DNA of 64,000 nucleotides from Blasia pusilla. Taxonomy: Eukaryota > Marchantiophyta > Marchantiopsida > Blasiales. The DNA lies in assembly GCA_050084515.1 (NCBI GenBank), contig CM114273.1:7440001-7504000 (forward strand), given 5' to 3'. Below the pieces are notes generated by a model that saw only the letters and a list, made by a program, of their open reading frames with translations, did no database searches and was not told the origin of the DNA. Shown here one piece after another: positions 1-11,466 of this stretch (the first letter of the stretch is position 1; the number at the start of each line of letters is the position of its first letter). The translations under genes were made by a program, and so were the position numbers.

Positions 1-179
1 GGTTGTCGTAAGATCGGCGTATCACTCGACAACTCAATGCGGATCCCCGGTCCCTTCAGCGTACCCAAATCCTCCATGCTAAACGCAAAGCAGCTCCTAT
101 AACTCCTGAGGAACTGATGTATTCGGCGTCGCTCTCCTCCTGTCAACTTAGGGCCCATATCTGGCTCCCAAGTCTCCAT
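1..179 (-). pseudogene. Retro-1 reverse transcriptase, N-terminal start (cut by window edge)
   Basis: Read on the minus strand, the last 180 bases encode an open stretch containing PDMGPKLTGGERRRIHQFLR, then FAFSMEDLGTLKGPG and IRIELSSDTPILRQ. This is the usual entry into a Ty3/gypsy RT domain: an acidic or basic helix, the FAFS..DLG motif, and the I.L.DDTPI.R segment just before the RT fingers. The catalytic YxDD region would lie outside the window. Its position downstream of the methyltransferase fixes the polyprotein order as gag, protease, methyltransferase, RT. The join to the methyltransferase (about 180-340) has no obvious domain. Confidence is good for RT identity; intactness cannot be judged. 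Confidence 0.75.
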
Positions 180-339
180 CGTGACTATGGTAGGACTCTC
201 CGGCGCGGGTATCGGTGGTTGCTATGGTGCAACCTCGTCTCAAACAACAACACTCGACCGCTCTCTTGCAGCCAACTGCAAACTCTGATCTCCTCCACGT
301 GTAGTGCCTGAAACCAAGCTCGATGCTGTGGCTATCATC

Positions 340-1533
340 TCCTAGCGTACCTGCAAAACATCCCAAGAAGTCCAAGGGTGTCTCTCCCGATCTCCCCTTG
401 TGCGTAGATCTCCTCGGGTCTCGCCCCCAACCACTGCCTCCACCGTCTTGGTAGGCATGGGGCTTACCAACGCTGTGATTTGTCGTGATCTCATACGACG
501 CTGCTCAGCCACTCCCAAGCTGAGGATCCATGTCAAGCAGTTCAAGTCCATCGCTTGACCCAAGACATGGCGTCGTGATGCCTCTGACACTGACGGTACT
601 GCCGTCACTCCTGTGGGAAATCCCATCTCTCTCGTCGGCGTTGGGCTCCACCAACCGCTGAACCTGGTCATCCCAAACCAAGCCAGGACCGGCCTCCTTG
701 TATGCATAGGAAGCGGGAAAACTCACAAACGTGGGCAAGGCTACCCGCGGCCTACCTATCCTGTTGACCACAGTCAACGGTGGTCGATCATCGTGCCTCA
801 CTGCCTGTGATCGACGACGTGGATCCAGAATGGAATCCACTAGCAAATGGGAGGGGCGCTCCACTCTTGCATACGCCCTCCATAACACCGCATGGGGCAC
901 CAAGTTGGTCCACCATAGACGCGGGCGATGGGCTCTAGAACCTACACTCGCCGCATCCAAGAACATTGCTGGGCCGATCCAAGCACGCACCTGATGAGCA
1001 CTCGTCACCACCCGTGACCTAGAGTTTCCTAAGATCGGCACATTCTCCTGAATGTAGGTTGGAGAACGAGATTGGTGCTCCTGCAACTGCCGTAAGACCC
1101 TCAACATCTCCCAAAAAAACCTGGACCGAGTGTCAGCCAACCCGCTGCCTCGTCTAGCACTTGATTGGCCCTGACATGGCCAACCGGCAATGACCAAATC
1201 AATGGTCCCTACCCGCTCTTAGTCCTGCGTCCCCAACAACGAAATATCCCTTGGTAGGGAACTCTGATACCCCTGTACTGCGGACGCAGACAATAAGTCG
1301 GGAAAACGTAGGCGTAACTACGCCACATGTCATAGTGAGACGCGCCTTGCAACATCATCACTCTCCACATACAGGTATTGCTGTACTCGCACTCTTGCCT
1401 GCAAAACAACAGCTAACTCGGTGCTAATCCCTCCAAAGAGATCTAACACTCGAATACCCTCCTCCAGGGTACACCACACAATGGGTGTGGTATCCAAGGG
1501 TGTCATCGTAGCACTCCCTGCTACCTCGGGTTC
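340..1533 (-). pseudogene. Retro-1 DNA cytosine-C5 methyltransferase domain (decayed)
   Basis: This stretch encodes a C5-cytosine DNA methyltransferase inside the retrotransposon pol region. In order, I read motif I (RVLDLFGGIST, about 1420-1455), motif II (QQYLYVESDD), motif IV with the catalytic Cys (VIAGWPCQGQSSA, about 1160-1200), motif VI (YIQENVPIL, about 1035-1065), motif VIII (GSRAHRPRLWWTNL, about 900-945) and motifs IX-X (RRHVLGQAMDLNCLTWILS, about 520-580). The motif order is canonical, not permuted as in plant DRM enzymes, and the AHRPR..W form resembles the DNMT3 type. The copy is dead. There is an in-frame TAA at 1534-1536, a TGA and a TAG just after motif II (about 1310-1330), and a 2-base loss near 645 that moves motifs IX-X into another frame. 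Family assignment is strong. Exact clade and target sequence are unknown. Confidence 0.88.
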
Positions 1534-2733
1534 TTAAGACCCGTCACCCTCCCATGCAAACGCCTCGCTCCACGCGGTCTGCACGTGCTCATCTGCCAAT
1601 TGTCGAAGCTCCTCAATCGAGCCCCACATCGGCACCTCTCCTCCACAGAATGATGCACCTACCATAACACTCCTCTCCATAGAAATGTCAGGAACGGGAG
1701 TATCCTCTACATGGACATGTCCCTCAATCAAATCACTAGGCCAAGTGATGGCACTGCTAAATGCTGCTAAGGTCGCCATCTCTCCTGGACGTTGCTCTAC
1801 ACCTGTGAATCGAACGGGTAATGAGGTAAGGTGCCCATCACCTGACTGCCATCCTGGTCTGTAGGATGTTGACTCCTCCCAATAATCCAGGGAAAACCCC
1901 ATCGGGTATAACACTGCTCCACCAACCAAGACGTCGTAGGACTCTGCATCAGTCATTATTGCCTTGGCGCGCACCATAGACTCATCAATAGGATGTCCCG
2001 GGCGAATCCTCACCGCGACCTCCTGTGGGGTGATATACTATGTGGTACTCGCTCCACCCAAGGATGTCTGTATCCGGAATGGACAACGCTCCACATCGGC
2101 TCTCGTCAAGCCCAATCCTCTGAATGACGCTTTCCCCAACATCAGGGGTTGCGCTCTTGAATCCAACAAGACGCGTTGCGGACTTAAAGCTCTACCTCCA
2201 GAACTCACCAACTGGAAGACCTCTCCTCGGTTATCCAGCATCACAACACCAGGAGAAGCCATGGCATGCTCTATCGCGGGCCTAGCAGGCATCTCCGCCA
2301 TTCTAGCAGCCGCAGCCGGCCATGAATCTGACGTGGACGGTCCGAGCATCCGCTCCAAGGGCAGGTCCATCACCTCCTCTGCAATCACCTCTAAACGTGA
2401 TGCAGGAACTCCAACTCCGCCCTCACATAGTGACGCGGCCAGCCAAAAAGCCTCGGCGGGCGTACCCCCCAACGTCATAACATCGGAAGCACAAAATAAA
2501 GGAGTGCGGTACACAACGGTGGCCGCCCCCAACAATATGCTCGACACATGCCCCTCCTGAGCATCAACAATAGGAGTCGTTGCACTTGCTTCTCCCATCG
2601 CCCTGTGTGCCTGCTTATCAATAACATCACCAACTCTCAAGGAACTTTGATGAGGACCCATCGATGGGGTCCTCATTGCTTCAGACAACGTGAAAGACTG
2701 AGGAAGCCTAGTATGTTTTTTGGCTTCCTCTTG
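1534..2733 (-). pseudogene. Retro-1 aspartic protease region
   Basis: This is the retropepsin-like part of the polyprotein, between gag and the methyltransferase and in the same frame as both. The presumed active-site segment reads RVLLDSRAQPLML, where a retropepsin normally has D-S/T-G; the Gly position is Arg here. Downstream, SYDVLVGGAVLYPMGF corresponds to the hydrophobic-G flap-side motif, and YRPGWQSGDGH follows. A TAG at 2038-2040 interrupts the frame where Retro-2 has CAG (Gln). About 150 residues of acidic linker (HVHVEDTPVPDISMERS and beyond) join the protease to the methyltransferase. This linker is conserved in Retro-2, which suggests it was a real part of the protein. Confidence 0.75.
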
Positions 2734-4300
2734 CTATGGATCCAACTCTGCGGCAGCTCCACGCGTCATAACTGCGGCGGCCTCCATCTGGGCAACTCCG
2801 CACATCCAACCAGGATCCTCCAGATCTCTAGCTGCTCCATATGATGTCGATGCCACGGATCCGACATCGGGTAAACTCAATGCCATAGCGGCAATCTGCT
2901 CTTGTTGCTGCTGTATCTGAGCAGCCATCCCAGCCTCACGTCCGGCGTCTCCCTTGGCACGTATAGGTGGTGGTACTCTACCTCCTCCACGGGCAGCTCC
3001 ACCACCCTGTCGGGCAGCTCCAGCTCCTTGACCCCCAACGGAAATTCTTGGTGCACGATCTCTAGGCCCACCCGGACCGGCTACTTGCTCTGGTGCCCTC
3101 TCTCGCCCTCGGTCCGAACGTAACTCAGGATGTAAACTGAAACACTGGCGCGTGTATGACCATACCTCGGACAATAGTCACAATGATAACCTCCTGGTGC
3201 AGCACCATCTCCTCCTCCATGCTGAGGCATACGTCCATGACCCTGATGAGTGCAATGTCGCTGATGATGGGCTCCACCACATGACCAACAAGTAATAGTA
3301 GGCGGCTGCTGTTGAGCCGAATATGAAGGCGCAGGTCTGTGTGCCACGGGCTCCCGGTATCCTCCCTGAGCTCGTGGTGCCACAGTTGACCTATCTCGGA
3401 GTCCACGTTGTTGAAGAGGTGGTGCAGCCAATCGCGACTGCTCTCGCCCAGAACCCATGGTGGCTACGCTCTCCTCCGCCATGTTGCGCTCAATATTCTC
3501 GGCGGTCCTAAAAACATCTCTCAACGTAGGGGAGATGTTCATAAGAAGCACCCCCTCCCGCACCCGTGGCCGCAGGGTCTGGTCGAGCATCGCGTACCAT
3601 GACTGGATAGCCTGAGCCTCTGTCACCCCCTGAGTGACGTTGATCAACCGGCGCAAGCGAGTGTAAGCCTCATGTAAACTCTCACCCGGGCGCCTCTGGA
3701 AGTTGTGGATGCTCCGCAACTTTTCCGTCCGTACCCCTTGGTAGCTCGCCCTCAACTCAGCAAAGAACTCAACCACACGGTTGAACCTGGGACAAACCCG
3801 ACTGGACGGTGCAACTGCTCCAGTGCGAGTGACCCCTCCTAAAACATCACTAGTGGAAGAGGAAGTTGCCTTTCCTGACTCCTCCTCCTCATCTGGGAAC
3901 GGCTCCGTCCATGACACATAGTGAGGGTCGTAGTAGAGTCGTCATGCCTCAATCTCCTGGGCATATTTGTGGGAAAACTCATGGTAATCGTCCATGCTGT
4001 AAACGGGTTGAACTTTCTAGAGTTCCTAGCCCACTAGGAGTCGTACCAACTCCTAAACTCTGCTATGAAATCGTGCAACTCAATCGTACCTACTGCACCT
4101 GAAAACCTACGCGGTCCTCTACCCCGGTTGTCCATCTCATACGCCCAACTGGTAGGACCACTCACAATATGTGGCAATGTGCTCACAAATTCCTCTACAC
4201 CCTTCCCCTCATCTGACGATGACACAGAAGGAGGTCGAAGTGGTCCCTGAAGTAAAGACACTCGGAACCTCACGCCACTCCGCGTAAAACCTCTAGAGCT
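2734..4300 (-). pseudogene. Retro-1 gag polyprotein with zinc-knuckle region
   Basis: This is a retrotransposon gag. The capsid-like core reads VVEFFAELRASYQGVRTEKL, then a helix-rich segment RRPGESLHEAYTRLRRLI, and it matches Retro-2 and Retro-3 along its length. Two zinc-knuckle-like motifs follow: CWSCGGAHHQRHC and CDYCPRYGHTR. The final Cys of the second is missing; Retro-3 keeps it. The C-terminal part is Gly/Arg-rich with a Gln-rich helix (AAQIQQQQEQIAAM). A one-base frameshift near 3150 separates core and tail. The frame ends at a TAG after ELDP, directly followed in the same frame by the protease. The N-terminal part (4034-4273) is in yet another frame. Confidence 0.8.
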
Positions 4301-5109
4301 ACTCTCGGGTTCACCACCTCGCCTCTCAAAGTCCCGAATGGACGCCGTGATGACCCTCGTGCCTTTCTCACCCGATCACTCTTGCCTCGTGAGTAATCCC
4401 TCAATCACTCATCCCAAACATGCGGCACTTGATCTACACTCTCCCTCCCCGAGACATGTAACATGCGGCAATAAGCGGCATGGTGCGGCAAATCGACCAG
4501 GCTATCATCTCATCGATAACCTACCCTCAACTCCGGACATCCCACACAGGTCTATGTCCGTAAATCACATACATAAATGATGCTCTCAGCATCCACACAC
4601 CCAATATCCCCAAATAAACTATCCAAATCCCAGAATCCCTCACACTTGCAGGGTAAAGGACCAGAATGGGTAACATGAACACATGTCGATGTCGCTCCTC
4701 AGCAACTGCGAATCTCGACCCCAACTCAGTCGTGGAGACAACTCCTCCAATCAGCAAGTCATACTCCTCTCGTACTGACGTTGCTCAGAACTCCTCGATA
4801 GACGGTGCAGTTCCAGCGGAACAGTGCGGCGTTGCGGCGGCACCGAACGGCACGACCCTCGATGATGGGATGCCGCACTCGGCAGCATACCCTCCTCAAT
4901 CAACAATAAACCCACACTCTGCTCCACAATGCCGGAGCGGCTCCGCGATCAAGACGGTGTGGTACAGCCACGGCGCGGCAATCGGCGGCGCGTTGCGGCT
5001 ACGGGCGTCACGGCACGATACCCGATCGTCATTGAGCAGCTACCAATCACAACATAGCAGCAGGAAATCAAAACTCAAACACTATAACATGAGGTCATAT
5101 GCCATCACA
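4301..5109 (-). other. Retro-1 leader between LTR and gag
   Basis: This stretch has no gene I can support. It is collinear with 35450-36311 in Retro-2, so it is the untranslated leader or remnant N-terminal gag sequence. I looked for a primer-binding site next to the LTR and did not find a standard tRNA match. Confidence 0.5.
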
Positions 5110-6436
5110 TGTTGATGATGGTGGCGGCCAAAACAAAGTACGTGATGGCGACGCAAGTCCGAGAATCAACGAACGTTGTGGAAGACCCTCCACTCCGTAA
5201 CGACAGCAATGGCAACCAAGGATGGACAATGGACGGTGGACCATTGACGGTGATGGTTGACCGTTGATGGTGACCAACGAACGGTGACGATGACGGTTGA
5301 CCGTTGACGGTGACTGTTGATCGTTGACAGTGACGGTTGACCATCAACGATGAAAGTTGACCATTGACGGTTGACGATGATTATGACGGCGACGGCCGCC
5401 GCCGGTGTGGCGGCTGGTTTAGGGTTTGCACAATTTAGCCCTAAAAATCGCCTAGCAATCGTAGTTTTGCAAGATTGACCATAACTTTTTGCTTGTAACT
5501 CCAAATTGCACACTATTTGATGCACAGCGTGCAAAGCTTCACGATCTACGCTAGCATCAAAAATATTTGGAATCAGATATTCCAATAAAAACTGACGGGG
5601 ATTGTCGTAAAGCCCAATGTCTCTTTCTTCTACCCAACATTCGACAGCACTTTTGCGCTGATTCCTCCCAAAAAAAATGTAAAACCTGTAAAAATACAAA
5701 TCAGCAAGCGACATGGTGCTCTCAAAAGCACCGGCATGGGGCAAAACCCACCCCCATACTCAATCCCTATCAGAAATTGGGCAGCGCTTCCGCGCGCCAC
5801 TCTTCCACACGAAAAATTGGCAAATGCAAGAAACAATCCAAGCAACCCTTGCTCCGATGAGCACTCCCATGAGCCGTTGAATGGGGAACACGGTCCCCAA
5901 CCTGCAAAAACAGCGAGTGACGAGCAAGCTCCCCCATGAAGCTCTCTCACTCTCTCATTCTTGCATTCTCTCTTTCTCTCATTCTCTCATTCTCTCTTTG
6001 TAAAGTAAGATCCAATCTCTCTCTACACAATCTCACACCATAGCTCTCAAAGGTGTGCACTCTCTCTCATGTCAAACCAAACCCACTCTCCTAATGAGAG
6101 GCTTTGGTTACACTCACAAGGCAAGGGACCATAGCTCCGCCGCCTCATGCCAAGAGGTTCAACAAAGAAAGAATGAGCTCTCAAGCTCTCTCTCTCCTTG
6201 GGATATATACCCCTCCCCTCTCCCAAGCTCTCTCCATGATAACCTATTCTCCCAAGTCACCTCTTTGGCTCTTGACCTGATGTAGGAGGTCAAGGGCCAC
6301 TTACCAAAAATAGAAAGTCAATCATATACTCAAAATGGTACTAACCTAAAATAGTAAGTTCCTCAATATGCCTGTCCTCCACTACTCTTGAAGACGCTCT
6401 ACTAGATCTCACCGATCTATCCTAAAGGACGTGACA
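5110..6436 (-). repeat. Retro-1 5' long terminal repeat
   Basis: On the minus strand the LTR starts TGTCACGTCC at 6436. The outer edge is sharp: here and in Retro-2 (50389) homology stops exactly at plus-strand GGACGTGACA, followed by unrelated DNA. The inner edge is placed at plus-strand TGTTGATG (5110), giving TG...CA ends, but Retro-2 reads GGTTGATG at that point, so this edge is less certain. The LTR holds a GACGGTTGACC-type minisatellite, many CTCTC tracts and a possible minus-strand TATA box (GGGTATATATCCC, about 6199-6211). It also contains the unoccupied version of the element C insertion site (ACAATCTC at 6027-6034). Confidence 0.7.
5216..5400. repeat. GACGGTTGACCGTTGACGGT minisatellite in LTR
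   Basis: Short imperfect tandem units built from TTGACGGT, TTGACCGT and GTGACGG run for about 180 bases. Retro-2 has the same array at about 36425-36590 with different unit order and number. The open frames across it are by-products of repetition, not genes. Confidence 0.8.
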
Positions 6437-7872
6437 TTGTGAAGGATGAGATGCAGACCTTAAGGGCAGCCATAGAGGAGGTAAAGGTGCAGATGGCTGA
6501 TATCAAGAAGAACTGCAAGCCAGTCCCTATGACCCGCACTAATATTTGGTGCACCCGCTGCAAGAACGAGGGTCACTTCTCTCATGATTATCAAGCTGAT
6601 TGGAGGATGATCCAAGAGATTGAGCTGAACTCTCAAGAGCTAGAGCTCAGGGACATAGAGTCTCTTTATGCTATTCAACAAGGAGCTCTACGTGCTGATA
6701 TCGGGGCTAGACCACGGGGTTCAATACCAAGAATCCCTAGTACCTGTTGGGAGTGTGGGGAGGTTGGACAAATCTCACCTGAGTGCCCACACCGGAGGAT
6801 GCTTGGGGAGTACATCTTGCTGTGTAGAAATTGCAGGGAAGAGGGGCACAAGGCTTCTAGGTGCCCAAAGCCTATGCAACTCAGAGTGTTGCCCCGCTAT
6901 ACCCTAATCCCACCTAGGGAAGAGACAGCCCTCAACTGGTCCAACAAGGCAACAGCAGAGCAGCAACCAAGGGACGAGGGCACAACTTCAAATGTCAGAT
7001 GGATCCACGACTGTGAAGAGGAGAATGTGTGGAGAGTGTCTACCAGGAGGCAAACCAATGAAGAGAAGGACAAGGGGCCTGCAAGAGAGGAGGTCAGATC
7101 AGGTGGTGAAGAAGAGGAAGAAGCACCAGCCTTTGAGTTGCCTGATGTTATTGAAGAAGTGCTAGCCCACTTGGAAGAGCTACATACCAAGGAGGGAGAG
7201 GCCAGTACCAAGAGGACTATAATGGTGGTAAGACCCTCTTTGTCCCCTGTAGCCACAAGGGAGTTGCACTACAACATCATGCAGGACATTGAGAAGAGGT
7301 TAGCTGAAGTCACCATTGGGCAGTTGTTGAAGGATAATCCAAGGTACCGAAAGCAAGTGTTGGATGCAGTGAAGACCAAGAGGAGGAAGAGGCTGCCACC
7401 TACCATTTCAGAGGAGAGGTACACAGAAGTGGAGGATTGGGGAGCATCTAAGATTGACACTGAGATTGAAGGGTGTTTGATCACAAGGGTACCAGTGGAT
7501 GGAGGTTCATGTGTGAATGTTATGATGGAGCAAACTGCTGCTGACCTGGGTTACACCGTATTTGAGCCTACCCCAAAGATATTGAGGATGGCTAACCAAG
7601 AGGAAGTGGTACCAGTGGGAAAGTTATCTCAGGTAGTTACTAGGATGGGAGAGTTGGAGTATAAGCTGAACTATGTAGTAGTCACGCTACCTATTCCTGC
7701 TACATTCCAAGTTTTGTTGGGGAGGCCTTGGCTGTACAAGGCAGGAGTTTTGGAGGATTGGAAGAAGAAGAAGTTTAGGATTGGTTCAGTGAAAATTCCA
7801 TGGGGCTTCCAGCATACCAAGGTGAGACAACAACAAGCTCCCTGGGGTACACAACTGAGAGTGAGGAAGTAA
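6437..7872 (+). pseudogene. Gypsy-2 gag (partial) and aspartic protease
   Basis: This long open stretch belongs to a second, unrelated-looking Ty3/gypsy element. Its 5' part is missing because Retro-1 ends exactly at 6436. Three zinc-knuckle motifs are visible: CTRCKNEGHFSHDY (last Cys lost), CWECGEVGQISPEC (His replaced by Gln) and an intact CCHC, CRNCREEGHKASRC. An acidic linker (EEEEEAPAFELPDVIEEV) precedes the protease. The protease has the plant-gypsy active-site form VPVDGGSCVNVMM and the downstream motif FQVLLGRPWLY. The frame stops at 7872 and the protein continues in another frame from about 7800. Confidence 0.88.
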
Positions 7873-8882
7873 ATGAAGAAGAGCAAGCTTCAGATTGCTG
7901 GATGGTGGTGAATGCCTACAAGATAGCAACAGAAGGAGAGTTTGACTTCAACCAACTAGAGGAAGAGCATGTGCAGGTCAAGGAAGATGAAGAGCAAGAG
8001 GACACCACCAAGCCTTGGCCTCTTTCATCAGGTGAAGGAGATCAAGCAAGACTAGTTATGGAGAAGAAGAAGAAGAATGAGCATGCCCTGGGAGAACTTG
8101 ATGTCCCACTCACCAATGAATGGGTGCACCAGCAGCTAATGGAGGATCCAGGTATGAAGGGCTATCATGAGACCTTTGGAAGAGAGCAAGAGGAGGACCT
8201 CTCCGTTGTTGTAAAACCAGTTCAGTATGAGAAGATGAGTCTTACGCCAGATATGGAGTTCTATGTAGGGAGGACTATCCAGGAGGTGGAGAAAGAAGCC
8301 TACAAGGAGTTGTTGCTAGAGTTCAATGATGTGTTTTCTTGGTCACATCATGACCTAACTAGAATCTCACCTGAGTAGGGAGAACATCAGATAGACTTGA
8401 AGGAGGATGCAGTACCAGTTAGACAAAGGCAATACAGGCTCAATCCAAAGTACTCCTTGAAGGTGAAGGAGGAGTTGGATAAGGTATTGGAGGCAAGATT
8501 TATCTATCCTGTGAAACATAGTGAGTGGGTATCGCCCATTGTCATTGTGCCAAAGAAGGTGGGAGCTGATGGAATAGCCAAGATCAGAGTTTGTCAAGAC
8601 TATAGAAAGTTGAATGAGGCTACCAAGAAGGACTTCTACCCGCTGCCCTTCACTGATATCATACTAGACCATGTAGCTGGTCATGCGATGTACACTTTCT
8701 TGGATGGGATGTCAGGGTACTACCAGAACTTCATCAGAGTTGGAGACCAGATCTACACTACATTCACCACTGATTGGGGGACTTGTGCATTTCGTAGGAT
8801 GCCCTTTGGATTGTGTAATGCTCCAGGTACATTTTAGAGGATCATGAGAGACATTTTCCATGATTTCTTGAGGCATTTTCTA
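7873..8882 (+). pseudogene. Gypsy-2 reverse transcriptase, N-terminal half
   Basis: The pol region continues from the protease after a frame change. It contains EFNDVFSWSHHDL, then after a TAG at about 8376 the RT fingers and palm: RQRQYRLNPKY, WVSPIVIVPKK, KIRVCQDYRKLNEATKKDFY, TFLDGMSGYYQ and FRRMPFGLCNAPGTF. The first palm Asp is in RVCQDYRKLN. A TAG at about 8836 follows GTF, and the frame then runs through RDIFHDFLRHFLG to the edge of element A. The YVDD box is absent; about 60-90 bases around the insertion appear lost. The rest of RT resumes at 15527. Confidence 0.88.
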
Positions 8883-9305
8883 GGGGAGCTGGTATTCTGG
8901 CAGGAGAGAGTAAGAGAGGAGAGGAAGAGAGGAGAGTCTCTCTTCAAAAAAAAGGGCCAAATCTGCCTCCTCTCTTCAAAACTTTTTGACATATTTGAAA
9001 TTTGTGTTTGCTTTCGAATTCATGAAATCTTTAGAAGAGAGTAGATAGTGGTCCACATTTAGCCCTAAGGAAACCTCCTTTTTCCAAGGGGCGAAAAAAA
9101 AGTAGACATCATAAGACCACTACAAACATTTTTCCATCACTCTCCATGTGAGCCTAAGTTTCTTAACATTGCCTATCTCGGTCTACAATAAGTAGTGCCC
9201 ATGGGTATTTTTGTTGGAGGACCACCCGGATGCGCATCAGTACGATGCCAACCTCTCTTTTTGCAGGGATTGTTGCCTGCATCATAGCCTCCCCTGAATT
9301 GCCTC

Positions 9306-9328
9306 ATAACCAACTTTCTGTTGGTTAT
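9306..9328. repeat. Conserved subterminal hairpin
   Basis: ATAACCAAC and its complement GTTGGTTAT flank a five-base loop. The same hairpin is present at the equivalent place in B (31587-31609) and C (37687-37709). Its role is unknown; transposase binding or transcript processing are possibilities. Confidence 0.75.
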
Positions 9329-10059
9329 GAGTGGTGTCTGCTCAAGACCAACTTTGTGAAATGTGAACACATGAGACGATAATTGAACCAAAAGATTGTT
9401 AGCTGTCTCGAGTAAAGAGGAAGTGATGTCGCTTCATTCAGATCCTCCCAACCTGTCAGAATTTTACAGGTTGCAACTCTTGGGGGCCTCCAACTCTTGC
9501 AACCCATCGGAATTTTATAGGTTGCAACTCTTGCAACCCATCGGAACCAGATGGCTTGCACCCGTTGCAAGCAAGCTTACCATAACAAAGGAAAGATTTC
9601 TCACTGTGATTCCCTTCCACCCTGCACCCACAAAAATCCAGAGGGTTGGGAATCCGAAATGGCAATCCGACAGGTAGTAGGAATCCTTCACATCTTAGAC
9701 AAGAAAAGAAGCCAACAATTGGTTTGACGAATGTAGGGGAACGAGCCAAAAGTTAAGAAGCCCGCCACAATGCGTCAAAAGTTGGTCTCACAGGGAAAGA
9801 GTCCGATCACTCAAGCAGCCAACCTGTCGGAATCCGACAGCTTGCCTGGAAATGGTTAAAAAATTGCAATGGGCAAAAAGTTTAAAGTAGCAACCCGTCA
9901 GAATCATATGGGTTGCAAAATTGTAATTATGAGTAGCTAAAAGAACACAATCCACAAGTCTAATAAAAATTTCCAGCAAACTTTTACAAACATCATTATC
10001 GGTTGAAAAAATCTCGTCCTTTACTACCTCCGAAGGAACCTCGGAAATGTACATTTGAC

Positions 10060-10395
10060 CTAGTCTATGATTTCTTTAGCCTCGTCATCTACAAATTTAC
10101 TCCTAACTCTCCTAGGTTCTTGTACAAAAGGAATGTCCTGGGATACAAGTGGCTCCTCTGGCCGATTGTAGACGGGGATCGAAAATGTTGGCGAATTCGA
10201 GAGCCTTGGCCCCCCCCTATGTACACCATAACGGTCCCATGTAACCTGATTTGAGTCCCACCGCCTTCCTCGGAAGTATATCTTGTACGCTCTGCAATGT
10301 GACACCCATCCAGTATCAATATGTGCTCCGTCCTTGGTAATACCATGATGGCAATCCCACAGGTAGTAGGAATCCAACACGTCTGAGAGAAGAAA
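10060..10395 (-). pseudogene. Conserved 106-residue terminal exon-like frame, copy A
   Basis: An open frame reads LDSYYLWDCHHGITKDGAH, continues through RRWDSNQVTWDRYG and ends RVRSKFVDDEAKEIID before a stop. Copies in B (30285-30605) and C (38417-38737) stay open at the same length with few differences. There is no ATG at its start. A polypyrimidine tract and CAG immediately precede it, so it looks like a 3' exon. It may be spliced from the methyltransferase gene, whose last clear exon ends near a GTGAGT. I do not recognise a domain. Its acidic end and following 3' sequence resemble the tail after the methyltransferase exon, pointing to tandem duplication. Confidence 0.45.
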
Positions 10396-10822
10396 AGAAG
10401 CCTACGCCTTCTTTTACGATACTAGGGGAAGGTGCCAAAGTGAAGAAGCCCGCCAGACTGCCTCTTAAGTTGGACCAACAGGGAAAGAGTCCGATCAGGC
10501 AACTTGTCGAAATCCGACAAGTTGCCTGGAAGTGGTTAAAAAGGTGCAGTGGTCAAAAAGTGAAAAGTTGCAAGCCGTGGAAATCCAACGGGTTGCAAAA
10601 TAGAAGCGGAGTACATAGACGATCACATTCGAAAAGACATAAAAGATATTCAGCAAACTTTTAGAAACACCACCATCGTTTGAAAACATCTTCTCCTTTA
10701 TTACATCCGAAAGAAGCTCGGATATGTACATTTGATCTATTCTATGAAATGTTTTGCCTCATCATTAAATAACTCCCTACTCCAAACGCTGAAGTCAAGA
10801 TGGGTCCTTGAGTTCTTTGAAC

Positions 10823-11332
10823 TCACTCGTCATTGTCCGAGAGCTCTTGCAAAATTACTTTCGGCCTTGCCCTCCCGATTTTCGGAATCGTTGGAAGTGA
10901 CGATGGTGTCACTACCAATGGTGGGTCTGGAACCGGAGCTCTTGGCTTCGGTGGAGAGTTGTACCCCAACGAGCCTGTCGTTATCTGCCTTTGCCTCCTT
11001 GCAAAGGTCAAACAGTTCTTGCCTTCCCTCGAGGTAGAGAATGTTCCTGCCACTCTGCCAAGCGCCTTTGATACTCGCCCCTGAAAGGCCCACTAAGTCG
11101 AACACCAAGTTACCCAGCCTTGAGCAGAGCTCGATGGGCGTTTGCATCAGAGCTGGCGACTTTTCCCTTCCTCCAAGAAGTGGGGTACTGTCTTGCATGT
11201 AAATTCCCGGGAGGGAATTGTATAAACTATCTAAGCTGTACCCATCTGAGCATGGATCCACAGGATCCTGGATCTTGAACACCTGGAAGTTGTGCTCGGG
11301 CCGAACGAAGCAGTAAACATAGGAGTGGTCCA
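10823..11332 (-). pseudogene. Element A methyltransferase-like gene, 3' exon
   Basis: The exon begins after TTTGCAG with MDHSYVYCFVRPEHNFQVFK. The segment around LGNLVFDLVGLSGASIKGAW and GRNILYLEGRQELFDLC aligns with the AdoMet-binding motif I of beta-class amino-methyltransferases, where the usual form is PGD.V.DPF.GSGTT..AA...GR...G.E. Here the FxGxG loop is LVGLSGAS. The C-terminus is Pro-rich and acidic (VILQELSDNDE). A frameshift separates the domain from this tail, and the PGD of copies B and C is LGN here. Confidence 0.55.
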
Positions 11333-11466
11333 TCTGCAAAGAAGCACGTTGGAAACAATGTCAGCATCTTGGCCACTGGTCTACTCTCAGTATGGTGACA
11401 TAATGTGCAACACGTCACCAAAGAACTTCGCTTGACCCTAGAGAACTTCTTTTAAATACTAACATT

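Noticed and set aside
5095-5744. Overlapping frames across the LTR minisatellite (up to 192 residues)
   Set aside because: The encoded TVTVNGQPS-type repeats are simply translations of the GACGGTTGACC units; two frames are open at once.
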